This document shows, one piece after another, positions 53,846 through 63,757 of a DNA stretch of 64,000 bases. The DNA lies in assembly GCA_018058095.1 (NCBI GenBank), contig JAGPCO010000013.1, forward strand, positions 1 to 64,000, in the 5' to 3' direction. Positions within the stretch are counted from its first letter, which is position 1; each line of letters opens with the position of its first letter. This DNA comes from Kofleriaceae bacterium (GTDB lineage: Bacteria; Myxococcota_A; Polyangia; Haliangiales; Haliangiaceae). A program made the translations under genes and the position numbers. Under the pieces are notes generated by a model. The model saw only the letters and a list, made by a program, of their open reading frames with translations, ran no database searches and had not been told where the DNA came from.

Positions 53846-54690
53846 TGCCGGCCATGCGCCCCGCGCCCACCGCTGACAGCCAGCGTGTCTTCGCTCCCGG
53901 CATCCTGCGCGATCAGGTCGTGATCGTCACCGGTGGCGGCTCTGGCATCGGCCTGGCCACCGCGCACGAGCTGGTCCGGCTCGGCGCGCGGGTGGCGATC
54001 TGCGGCCGGACCCAGGCCACCCTCGACGCGGCCCGGGCCGAGCTGGTCGCCGCCGGCGGCACCGGCGCCGACGACCGGGTGCTGGCCGCGACCTGCGACA
54101 TCCGCGAGCCCGAGCAGGTCGCCACCTTCGTCGCCGCGGTGCTGGCGCGGTGGGACCGCCTCGACGTGCTGGTCAACAACGCCGGCGGGCAGTTCCCGGC
54201 CCCGGCCCAGCTCATCAGCCCGAACGGCTTCGCCGCGGTCGTCCGCAACAACCTCGGCGGCACCTTCCACATGTGCCGCGAGGTCGCCAACCAGGCGATG
54301 ATCCCGCGCGGCGGCGGCCGCATCATCAACGTCACCGCCAACGTCTACCGCGGCTTCCCCGGCATGGCCCACACCGGCGCGGCCCGGGCCGGGGTCGAGA
54401 ACCTGACCATGAGCCTGGCGGTCGAGTGGTCGCAGTTCGGCATCCTGATCAACGCCGTCGCGCCCGGGGTCATCGAGTCGAGCGGGACCAAGCGTTACCC
54501 GCCCGAGCTGCTGGCCCGGGCCCGCCGTCGCATCCCGCTCAAGCGGACCGGCACCTGCGAGGAGGTGGCGGCCGCGATCGTCTTCCTGGCCTCGCCGGCG
54601 GCGCAGTACATCACCGGCGCGACCCTGCGCATCGACGGCGCCCAGGCGCTGTGGGGCGACAGCTGGGACCTGCCCGAGGAGCCGGCCTGA
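53842..54690 (+). CDS. Short-chain dehydrogenase/reductase, PECR-like
   Basis: The 282-residue protein is a Rossmann SDR with TGGGSGIG (NADPH-binding) and NNAGG. At the active site the Tyr-x-x-x-Lys is missing: the sequence reads HTGAARAGVENLT. This pattern is typical of peroxisomal trans-2-enoyl-CoA reductase (PECR)-like and 2,4-dienoyl-CoA reductase-type SDRs, which use other residues. The likely substrate is therefore an enoyl-CoA. It overlaps nrdR by 4 nt and the next SDR gene by 1 nt (TGATGG). Confidence 0.88.
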   Translation: MMPAMRPAPTADSQRVFAPGILRDQVVIVTGGGSGIGLATAHELVRLGARVAICGRTQATLDAARAELVAAGGTGADDRVLAATCDIREPEQVATFVAAVLARWDRLDVLVNNAGGQFPAPAQLISPNGFAAVVRNNLGGTFHMCREVANQAMIPRGGGRIINVTANVYRGFPGMAHTGAARAGVENLTMSLAVEWSQFGILINAVAPGVIESSGTKRYPPELLARARRRIPLKRTGTCEEVAAAIVFLASPAAQYITGATLRIDGAQALWGDSWDLPEEPA

Positions 54691-55475
54691 TGGACCTCGG
54701 GCTCACCGGCGCCCGCTGCCTGGTCAGCGGCGGCTCCCGCGGCATCGGCCGGGCCATCGCCCTGGCGCTGGCCGGCGAGGGCGCGCGCGTCGCCGTGGTC
54801 GCGCGCGGCGAGGCCGACCTGGCGACGCTGGCGACCGAGCTGGCCGGGCGCGGCGCCGGCCACCACACGCTGGTCGCCGACGTCGCTACCGCCGCCGGTG
54901 CGGCCGCCGCCGTCGACGGTGCGGTCGCGGCGCTGGGCGGCCTCGACGTGGTCATCGCCAACGTCGGCAAGTCGTTCGCCCGCACCTGCGCCGACATGGA
55001 CGAGGCCGACCTGGCGCTGTCGCTCGACGTCAACCTGTGGAGCGCGGCCCGGGTCGCCCAGCGCGCCGCGCCGCACCTGCGGACGTCGGCCCGGCCCGAC
55101 CGGCCCAGCCCCGGCGCGATCGTCATGGTGTCGTCGGTGTTCGGGCGCGAAGCCGGCGGCGCGCCCGGCTACAACGTGGCCAAGGCCGGGGTCATCGCCC
55201 TGGCCAAGGCCATGGCGCGCGACTACGCGCGCGACGGCATCCGGGTCAACAGCGTCGCCCCCGGCTCGATCCTGTTCCCCGGCAGCAGCTGGGACCGCCG
55301 GCAGAAGGCCGACCCCGACGGCATCGCCGCCTTCGTCGCCCGCGAGCTGCCGTTCGGCCGCTTCGGCCAGGCCGAGGAGGTCGCCGACGTCGTCACCTTC
55401 CTGGCCTCGGCCCGGGCCCGCTGGGTCAGCGGCGCCTGCGTCGTCGTCGACGGCGCCCAGGGCCGCGCGTTCTAG
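54690..55475 (+). CDS. Short-chain dehydrogenase/reductase (complete catalytic triad)
   Basis: The 261-residue SDR has SGGSRGIGRAIA for cofactor binding, VANVGKSF in place of NNAG, Ser in IVMVSSVFG and YNVAKAGVIALAKAMA (Tyr-x-x-x-Lys). It ends with the usual WVSGACVVVDGAQGRAF. It should reduce a 3-oxo compound or oxidise a hydroxy compound, possibly a 3-oxoacyl thioester, but the substrate is unknown. It follows the PECR-like gene with overlapping codons, so the pair may act on the same fatty-acyl pathway. Its TAG stop lies in CTAGCAG. Confidence 0.88.
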   Translation: MDLGLTGARCLVSGGSRGIGRAIALALAGEGARVAVVARGEADLATLATELAGRGAGHHTLVADVATAAGAAAAVDGAVAALGGLDVVIANVGKSFARTCADMDEADLALSLDVNLWSAARVAQRAAPHLRTSARPDRPSPGAIVMVSSVFGREAGGAPGYNVAKAGVIALAKAMARDYARDGIRVNSVAPGSILFPGSSWDRRQKADPDGIAAFVARELPFGRFGQAEEVADVVTFLASARARWVSGACVVVDGAQGRAF

Positions 55476-55487
55476 CAGCCCTGCTGG
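55472..55487. repeat. Short CTAGCAG-CC-CTGCTGG inverted repeat at convergent stops
   Basis: CTAGCAG and CTGCTGG (one mismatch from CTGCTAG) form a 7-bp near-perfect hairpin. The SDR stop codon is the TAG in it, and the feoB stop is 19 bp beyond. It recalls the ends of the larger repeats at 7217, 30294 and 59151. Confidence 0.4.
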
Positions 55488-55505
55488 CCGGGCCGGCGGC
55501 GCTGG

Positions 55506-57664
<2,159 letters not shown>

Positions 57665-57668
<4 letters not shown>

Positions 57669-57931
57669 GAGGTCCCCGCCGACGCCGACGGCGCGGCGCC
57701 CGACCGGATCTCGATCTGCGCCGCCTCGGCCCGGCGGATCGACCAGCGCGCGCCGCGCACCTCGAGCTGGAGCGGGTCGCCCAGCGGCGCGGCGTCGATC
57801 ACCGTCACCGTCGTGCCCGGGACCAGCCCCATCTCCATGATCCGCCGCCGGAACGCCGCCGGCCCCGCCACCGCCGTCACCACCACCGGCTGGCGGCGGG
57901 GGGCGTCGAGCAGGCTGGCCGGCGTGGACAT
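57665..57931 (-). CDS. feoA: Ferrous iron transport protein FeoA
   Basis: The 88-residue SH3-like protein has RRRIMEMGLVPGTTVTVIDAA (in parts) and GDPLQLEVRGARWSIRRAEAAQI (in parts), characteristic of FeoA. I chose ATG 57931 because the next in-frame ATG (57949) is only 2 nt from the Fur-type palindrome, leaving no leader. It overlaps feoB by 4 nt. Confidence 0.92.
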
Positions 57932-57950
57932 CGGGCCGAGGCGTAGCATT

Positions 57951-57969
57951 CTTGAAAACCGTTTTCAAG
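57951..57969. promoter_or_regulatory. Fur-type operator upstream of feoAB
   Basis: CTTGAAAACCGTTTTCAAG is a perfect 9-1-9 palindrome, and its core TGAAAAC-C-GTTTTCA has the 7-1-7 form of Fur boxes (TGAAAAT-n-ATTTTCA type). Its place right before feoA supports iron-responsive repression. The same site is about 100 bp from the divergent HNH gene. Confidence 0.78.
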
Positions 57970-58069
57970 TTTGACCAGGGCCCTGGGCGCGACCCAGATC
58001 ACGCCGGGGCGGGCCGGGTCGTGGGCGTTTTCTCGACTGCGCGCACCAGGGTGGTACGCTGGTCGGGGT

Positions 58070-58603
58070 ATGGACGGCATGGCCAAGACGCTCCTGCTGT
58101 CGAATGGGTTCGAGCCCATCAAGGTCATCCCGTGGCAGCGTGCCATCACGCTCCTGTTCCTCGGCAAGGTCGAGGTCATCGAGGAGTACCAGCACGACAT
58201 CCGCTCGGTCAGCCTGGTGATCAAGATCCCGGCGGTGGTGCGCCTCCTGCGCGCGTTCCGGCGCCACCCCAAGCCGGTCAAGTTCTCGCGGGTCAACATC
58301 TACGCGCGCGACCACTACCGCTGCCAGTACTGTGGTCGCAAGGCGTCGATCGGCGACCTGACCTACGACCACGTCGTGCCGCGCGCCCACGGCGGCCGGA
58401 CCGAGTGGACCAACATCGTCACCGCCTGTTACGAGTGCAACCGCAAGAAGGGCGGCCGCACCCCGCTGCAGGCCCGCATGACGCTGCTGGCCCAGCCGGT
58501 CCAGCCCAACTGGGTCCCGGCGGTGACCATCCGCATCTCGCAGCGCTCGATCCCCGAGGCCTGGCGCGACTACCTGTACTGGACCGGGGACCTGTCCGAA
58601 TAG
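58070..58603 (+). CDS. HNH endonuclease-family protein
   Basis: The 177-residue protein carries a C-terminal HNH domain: YRCQYCGRKA (first Cys pair), LTYDHVVPRAHGGRTEWTN (His-Asn core) and ACYECNRKKGGRTP (second Cys pair). The N-terminal 75 residues (LLLSNGFEPIKVIPWQRAIT) match the conserved head of the stand-alone HNH family widespread in bacteria, whose role is not established. TACGCT ends 9 nt before the ATG. Start 58079 is an alternative. It is followed by the phosphatase gene 3 bp later. Confidence 0.9.
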   Translation: MDGMAKTLLLSNGFEPIKVIPWQRAITLLFLGKVEVIEEYQHDIRSVSLVIKIPAVVRLLRAFRRHPKPVKFSRVNIYARDHYRCQYCGRKASIGDLTYDHVVPRAHGGRTEWTNIVTACYECNRKKGGRTPLQARMTLLAQPVQPNWVPAVTIRISQRSIPEAWRDYLYWTGDLSE

Positions 58604-58606
58604 CCG

Positions 58607-59140
58607 ATGATCTTCATCCCCTCGACGATGGAGCCGGGTGCGCGCAGCGAGGTCAACTCGCCGCTGCGGGTGTGCTTCGTGTGCCTCGGCAACATCTGCC
58701 GCTCGCCCACCGCCGAGGGTGTGGTGCGCAAGCTGGTCAAGGAGGCCGGGCTGTTCGCCCGGGTCGAGCTCGACAGCGCCGGCCTGGGCGGCTGGCACGC
58801 CGACGAGCTGCCCGACGCGCGCGCGCGCCAGGTCGCGCGCCGGCGCGGCGTCGAGCTGAGCCACCGCGCCCGCCGCTTCATCACGCCCGACCTCGATCAC
58901 TTCGACCTGGTCCTGGCCATGGACACCCAGAACCTCGAGGACCTGCGCGCGTTGTGCCGGTCCGACGCCGACCGCGCCAAGGTCCGCCTGTTCCGCAGCT
59001 TCGAGGCAGGCGCGGCGGCGGACGCCATCGTACCCGACCCGTACATGGGTGGGCTCGACGGCTTCGAGCAGGTGTTCGATCTGTGCGAGGCGGCCGGGCG
59101 TGGCCTGGTCGCCCACCTCACGACGGTGCTGCCACGCTGA
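58607..59140 (+). CDS. Low-molecular-weight protein tyrosine phosphatase-like
   Basis: The 177-residue enzyme has the LMW-PTP P-loop VCFVCLGNICRSPTAEG (Cys26 as nucleophile, Arg32) and the general-acid loop VPDPYMGGLDGFEQVFDL (in parts) with DPY. Length fits the family. It may dephosphorylate Tyr kinases or arsenate-type substrates; the P-loop matches PTP rather than ArsC. It starts 3 bp after the HNH stop, so the two are co-transcribed. The repeat element begins 10 bp after its stop. Confidence 0.92.
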   Translation: MIFIPSTMEPGARSEVNSPLRVCFVCLGNICRSPTAEGVVRKLVKEAGLFARVELDSAGLGGWHADELPDARARQVARRRGVELSHRARRFITPDLDHFDLVLAMDTQNLEDLRALCRSDADRAKVRLFRSFEAGAAADAIVPDPYMGGLDGFEQVFDLCEAAGRGLVAHLTTVLPR

Positions 59141-59150
59141 GCGATTGCGT

Positions 59151-59269
59151 CTAGCAGGCTGCTGAAGAAGCCGCCTGCTAGTCATTTTTCGATCTCGCAG
59201 CCTGCTGAAAACACGGAGCCCGTCCCGTCGGCAGGAGCCACCGGCACGGGTTTTTCAGCAGCCTGCTAG
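59151..59269 (-). repeat. Dispersed ~119-bp palindromic repeat, copy B
   Basis: The element begins CTAGCAGGCTGCTGAA and ends TTTTCAGCAGCCTGCTAG, so its ends are near-perfect inverted repeats. Reverse-complemented it matches 7217-7334 along its whole length. Inside are further GCTGCTGAA/TTCAGCAGC-like segments, giving a strongly folded RNA. It has no coding capacity. It separates the phosphatase stop from the acyl-CoA dehydrogenase start. Confidence 0.85.
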
Positions 59270-59272
59270 ACT
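59267..59272 (+). promoter_or_regulatory. -10-like hexamer TAGACT, half supplied by the repeat
   Basis: TAGACT ends 7 nt before the GTG at 59280. Its first three bases are the terminal TAG of the repeat element, so insertion of the element may have built the promoter. Confidence 0.4.
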
Positions 59273-59279
59273 GCCGGCC

Positions 59280-60887
59280 GTGCCGACCCTGCGCGTGCTC
59301 CTGTCCACCGTCGACGCCGCCGTCGCCGCGGCCACCACGTCCTTGCGCCTCCGCACTCGCGACGGCCAGGATGCCGACGCGGCCCAGGTCGAGGTCGAGC
59401 AGCTCGCGTTCGCGGCGACCGAGGCCCGCGCCGCCACCGCCGTGGCCGAGGCGCTCGGCGCCGTCGACGCCGCGCTGGCGGCCGCCGCCGCCACCCTGCA
59501 GGCCACCCGCGCGGTGCGCCGCCTCGACGAGCTGCGGGCCGAGCTGGGCCTGGCCGATGCCGTGGTCGACGCCGCCGTCGCCGCCGCCCGCGCCGCCCGC
59601 CCGCTGGCCTGCGCCGACGCCCTGTGTGCCCTCGGCCGGGCCGTGGCCGAGCGCGGCGGAGCGCGGGCGTGGCCCGACGACGAGCTGCACGCCGAGGTCC
59701 GGGCCAGCGCGCGCCAGTTCACCGAGCGCGAGGTGGCGCCGCACGCCGAGCGCATCCACCACCACGACGAGCTGGTGCCGGAGCGGGTCATCACCGAGAT
59801 GGGGCGGATGGGCTACTTCGGCCTGTCCATCCCCGAGGCGTACGGCGGCCACGCGCTCGGCAACCTGGCCATGGTCCTCACCACCGAGGAGCTGTCGCGC
59901 GGCTCGCTCGCCGGCGGCGGCTCGCTCATCACCCGGCCGGAGATCCTGGCCAAGGCCCTCCTCGCCGGCGGCACCCCGGCGCAGAAGGAGGCCTGGCTGC
60001 CGCGGATCGCCGCCGGCGAGGTCATGGTCGGCATCTCGGTGACCGAGCCGGACGTCGGCTCCGACGTGGCCGCGGTCGCCTGTCGGGCCGAGCCGGCCAC
60101 GGTCGGCGGCGAGGCCGGGTGGCGACTGACCGGCAACAAGGCGTGGTGCACCTTCGCCGGCCGGGCCGACGTGCTGGCGGTGCTGGCCCGGACCGATCCG
60201 GACCCTGGCAAGGGCGCCCGCGGCCTGTCGCTGTTCATCGTCGACAAGCCACGCGCGCTCGGCCACGACCTCAGCGTCGAGCAAGCCGGCGGCGGCCGCC
60301 TCACCGGCAAGGCCGACCGCACGCTCGGCTACCGCGGCATGCACTCGTTCACGCTCGCCTTCGATGGCTACTTCGTGCCAGCCGCGCAGCTGGTCGGCGG
60401 TGAGGCCGGGCTCGGCCGCGGCTTCCACCTGCAGATGGCCGGGTTCGCCGCCGGACGCCTGCAGACCGGGGGACGCGCTGGCGGGGTGATGGCCGCGGCG
60501 GTCGAGCGCGCGGCCCGCTACGCCGGGGAGCGTCGGCAGTTCGGCCGGCCCATCGCCGCCTACGCCCTGACCCAGCGTGACCTCGGCTGGATGGAGGCCC
60601 AGCTCGCCGCCTGCCGTGCACTTACATATGCGGCCGCGGTGGCCATGGACGGCGACGAGCGGGCGGCGGCGCCCCTGGCCGCGCAGGCCAAGCTGCTGGC
60701 CTGTGACGCCGCGGTCGCGGTGACCCAGCGCGCCCAGGTCCTGCACGGCGGCTGGGGCTACGCCGAGGAGTATCCGATCAGCCGCCTCGTCGTCGACGCG
60801 CTGGTCCTGCCCATCTTCGAGGGGGTGCGGCCGGTGCTGGCGCTCAAGGTGGTCGGCCGCGCCCTGCTCGCCGGCGCCGGCGGCTGA
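59280..60887 (+). CDS. Acyl-CoA dehydrogenase with N-terminal extension
   Basis: The 535-residue FAD enzyme has an unusual Ala-rich helical extension (residues 1-135). The dehydrogenase core follows: FGLSIPEAYGGHALGNLAMV (in parts), ISVTEPDVGSD, WRLTGNKAWCTFAGRAD, LGYRGMHSFTLAFDGYFVP (in parts), ERRQFGRPI and LHGGWGYAEEYPISRL. Glu in LPIFEG is the likely catalytic base. The size and N-terminal extension resemble (2S)-methylsuccinyl-CoA dehydrogenases of the ethylmalonyl-CoA pathway, but no other gene of that pathway is nearby. A general acyl-CoA role remains possible. The start GTG lies 11 bp after the repeat element. Confidence 0.88.
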   Translation: MPTLRVLLSTVDAAVAAATTSLRLRTRDGQDADAAQVEVEQLAFAATEARAATAVAEALGAVDAALAAAAATLQATRAVRRLDELRAELGLADAVVDAAVAAARAARPLACADALCALGRAVAERGGARAWPDDELHAEVRASARQFTEREVAPHAERIHHHDELVPERVITEMGRMGYFGLSIPEAYGGHALGNLAMVLTTEELSRGSLAGGGSLITRPEILAKALLAGGTPAQKEAWLPRIAAGEVMVGISVTEPDVGSDVAAVACRAEPATVGGEAGWRLTGNKAWCTFAGRADVLAVLARTDPDPGKGARGLSLFIVDKPRALGHDLSVEQAGGGRLTGKADRTLGYRGMHSFTLAFDGYFVPAAQLVGGEAGLGRGFHLQMAGFAAGRLQTGGRAGGVMAAAVERAARYAGERRQFGRPIAAYALTQRDLGWMEAQLAACRALTYAAAVAMDGDERAAAPLAAQAKLLACDAAVAVTQRAQVLHGGWGYAEEYPISRLVVDALVLPIFEGVRPVLALKVVGRALLAGAGG

Positions 60888-61015
60888 GCGACGCGGCGGC
60901 CGAGCGTGGTGTAGGTGGTGGTGAGGCGGTCGGCCGACAGGTGCGGCCGGTGGCGATCGATCACGTCGTCGACGGATCCGGCTGCCACGGATTTCCAACT
61001 GGCCGCGCGCTCCCA

Positions 61016-61021
61016 TACAAT
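61016..61021 (+). promoter_or_regulatory. -10-like hexamer TACAAT, 6 nt before start codon
   Basis: TACAAT matches the consensus at five of six positions and ends 6 nt before the ATG at 61028, with no Shine-Dalgarno. TTTCCA lies 18 nt upstream as a possible weak -35. Confidence 0.5.
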
Positions 61022-61027
61022 GGCGCA

Positions 61028-63757
61028 ATGCATGCACGCTCCGGGTGGCTAGGGGTAGCCGCCGTCCTCGCGTTTGGCCTCATCGGCGACTCCGCACACG
61101 CGCAAGGGCAAGAGCCCCTCAAGCCGTACGTGCTCCTCATCCTCGACACGTCCGGATCGATGGACGGCTCGACCGGGACCGGACCACCGAGTTGCCCAGG
61201 TGGTGTCGACACCCGCATCTCGCACGCCAAGTGCGCCATCAACAACATCGCCAACTCGTACGGCGACATGGTGCTGGCGCTCGGCCGCTTCCGCGAGACC
61301 TCGACCGACATGACGCCGGGCGACGGTTGCACCATGAACGGCATCGACTGCAACGCCTGCGACGAGAACACCGGCACCGGCTGCTCGTCGGGCATGTCCG
61401 ACGACGCCCGCATGGAGGTGCTGGTCGGCCTGTCCGACGGCAACAACCAGGATCTGGTGACCTGGACCAACAACACCGCCGGCACCTGCCAGACCACGCC
61501 GATCGGCAGCGACCCCGAGATCGGGACCGGCAGCTGGACGCCGATCGCCGGCTCGCTGCGCGCGGCCCGGCGCTACTGGCAGGGCCTGCAGGCCACCAGC
61601 GGCGCCACCATCTGGCCGTCGGCCAGCCCCGGCTTCGACCCCATCCGCAACGACCCCTTCCGCAACGTCTTCCTGCCGTCGGGTGAGCAGTGCCGCCCCT
61701 ACGTCACGATCATGCTGACCGATGGTGACGAGACCTGCACGACGTTCACCAACACGACCGGCGCCGCGACCAACCTGCTGACCACGGCGGTCGACGCCCA
61801 GACCTACCGCATCGAGACCCGGCCCATCGGCTTTGGCCAGTCCCCGGGCGACACCCAGATCGAGGGCCTGGCCCACGCCGGTGGCGCCGCCGACGCGCCC
61901 GGCGTCAACGAGGGTCTGTATGCCCAGAGCGAGGAGGAGCTGCAGATCGCCATCTCGACCATCATCGCCGACGCGGTGCGGTCGGAGCGCTGCAACAGCC
62001 TCGACGACGATTGCGACACCCGCGTCGACGAGGACTTCCCGTCCAAGGGCCAGGTCTGCGACGACGGCGAGTTCGGCGTGTGCCGCGGCACCGGCACCTT
62101 CGTGTGCCGGGCCGACGGCGCCGGCACCCAGTGCAACATCACCAACCCGGGCGGCACCGCCAGCACCGAGACCTGCGACGGCGAGGACGATGACTGCGAC
62201 GGCCGGGTCGACGAGAACGCCTGCGTCGGCTGCGGCAGCGTCGAGCAGTGCAACAACCTCGACGACGACTGCGACACCCTCATCGACGAAGGCCTCAACC
62301 GGGCCTGCGGCACCGACGTCGGCGCCTGCACCGCCGGCAACGAGGTGTGCGTGACCGGGGCCTGGCAGGGCTGCACCGCGACCGGGCCGTTCACCGAGGT
62401 GTGCAACGGCACCGACGACGACTGCGACAACGTCATCGACGGCTTCGTCGAGACCTGCTCCAACCTGCCGGGCGGCAACCCCAACACCGGCATCTGCCAC
62501 CCGGGCACCCGGGCCTGCAACACCGGCGGCATGTTCGGGGCCTGCGTCGGTGAGATCGGCCCGCGCGCGGAGTCGTGCAACAACCTCGACGACGACTGCG
62601 ACACCCGCATCGACGAGGGCACCGGCGGTGGCGACTGCTCGACCACCTGCGGCAGCGGCACCATCGTCTGCACCGGCGGCGTGCTGATGTGCGACAGCAC
62701 GACCCAGCCCGACGACGACACCTGCGACGGCAACGACGACGACTGCGACGGCATGGTCGACGAGGACGCCCCGCCTGGCGGCATGTGCAACGACGGCGGC
62801 CGGGTCTGCAACGGCATGTCGGTGTGTATGAGCGGCCAGTACGTGTGCGTCGGCGACCCGGTCCAGCCGACCGACCTGTGCGACTGCAACGACAACGACT
62901 GCGACATGCAGGTCGACGAGAACAACGGCATGTGCCCGAGCGGCGCCACCTGCACCTCGTGCCAGTGCGCCTTCCCGTGCGGCGAGGGCGAGTTCCCGTG
63001 CCCGTCGGGCCGGACCTGCGTCGGCGGCTTCTGCCTGGTCGACCGCTGCTTCGGGGTGACCTGTGGCCCCGACGGCAGCGGCAACGCCACCGCGTGTGAC
63101 CCCGACGACGGCACCTGCAAGCCGGCCTGCTCGCTGCTGACCTGCAGCGGCAACACGGTGTGTGTGCCGGCCACCGGCACGTGCGAGCCCAACGACTGCC
63201 GGACCTTCCCGGACATGTGCGCCGACGGCGAGCAGTGCGCCGGCGGCACCTGCGTCGCCAACCCGTGCTTCGGCGTCACCTGCGCCGCGCCGCAGTACTG
63301 CAGCGGCGGGACCTGCGTCGCCAGCTGCGGCGACGTCGACTGCCCGAGCGGCCAGCGCTGCGAGCTCGGCGCCTGCGTGGCCGACCCGTGTGGCGGCGCG
63401 TGCCGGCCCGGCTTCGTGTGCAACGACGGCACCGGCGAGTGTGTGGCCGACCCGTGCGACAACCGGACCTGCCCGCCCGGCCAGGCCTGCAACCCCGACA
63501 ACGGCGAGTGTGAGCTCGACCGCTGCCTCGGCATCACCTGCCCCAACCCGGGTGAGGTGTGCGAGCAAGGCACCTGCTACGACCCGGTCGCGTTCGTGCC
63601 CGACGCCGGCGGCCCGCCCGAGCTGGTCACGACCGGCGGTGGTGGCGGCTGCGCCAGCAGCGGCGGCCACGGCGGCGGCCTGCTCGGCCTCGGCCTGGTG
63701 ATGCTGGGCGTCCTGGCCCGCGGCCGACGCCGGCGCCACCTGGGAGGTGGCCTGTGA
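61028..63757 (+). CDS. vWA and MopE-repeat surface protein with MYXO-CTERM signal
   Basis: The 909-residue protein has a signal peptide ending DSAHAQ, then a von Willebrand A domain (VLLILDTSGSMDG, the MIDAS motif DxSxS; residues about 33-345). Seven MopE-type metal-binding motifs follow, each near CNNLDDDCDTRIDE (about 350-640), and a Cys-rich series of short repeats (CFGVTC, CVANPC, GGTCVA types) to about 855. It ends with Gly-rich GGGGCASSGGHGGG, a hydrophobic helix (LLGLGLVMLGVLA) and RGRRRR: the MYXO-CTERM sorting signal, processed by a myxosortase at the Cys. It should be displayed on the outer surface and may bind Ca2+ or Cu. Its stop overlaps the next start (GTGA). Confidence 0.93.
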   Translation: MHARSGWLGVAAVLAFGLIGDSAHAQGQEPLKPYVLLILDTSGSMDGSTGTGPPSCPGGVDTRISHAKCAINNIANSYGDMVLALGRFRETSTDMTPGDGCTMNGIDCNACDENTGTGCSSGMSDDARMEVLVGLSDGNNQDLVTWTNNTAGTCQTTPIGSDPEIGTGSWTPIAGSLRAARRYWQGLQATSGATIWPSASPGFDPIRNDPFRNVFLPSGEQCRPYVTIMLTDGDETCTTFTNTTGAATNLLTTAVDAQTYRIETRPIGFGQSPGDTQIEGLAHAGGAADAPGVNEGLYAQSEEELQIAISTIIADAVRSERCNSLDDDCDTRVDEDFPSKGQVCDDGEFGVCRGTGTFVCRADGAGTQCNITNPGGTASTETCDGEDDDCDGRVDENACVGCGSVEQCNNLDDDCDTLIDEGLNRACGTDVGACTAGNEVCVTGAWQGCTATGPFTEVCNGTDDDCDNVIDGFVETCSNLPGGNPNTGICHPGTRACNTGGMFGACVGEIGPRAESCNNLDDDCDTRIDEGTGGGDCSTTCGSGTIVCTGGVLMCDSTTQPDDDTCDGNDDDCDGMVDEDAPPGGMCNDGGRVCNGMSVCMSGQYVCVGDPVQPTDLCDCNDNDCDMQVDENNGMCPSGATCTSCQCAFPCGEGEFPCPSGRTCVGGFCLVDRCFGVTCGPDGSGNATACDPDDGTCKPACSLLTCSGNTVCVPATGTCEPNDCRTFPDMCADGEQCAGGTCVANPCFGVTCAAPQYCSGGTCVASCGDVDCPSGQRCELGACVADPCGGACRPGFVCNDGTGECVADPCDNRTCPPGQACNPDNGECELDRCLGITCPNPGEVCEQGTCYDPVAFVPDAGGPPELVTTGGGGGCASSGGHGGGLLGLGLVMLGVLARGRRRRHLGGGL

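Noticed and set aside
61980-62930. DNA repeat array in the MopE region
   Set aside because: Repeats are at protein level (CNxxDDDCDxxxDE) with varied spacing; they belong to a coding domain.
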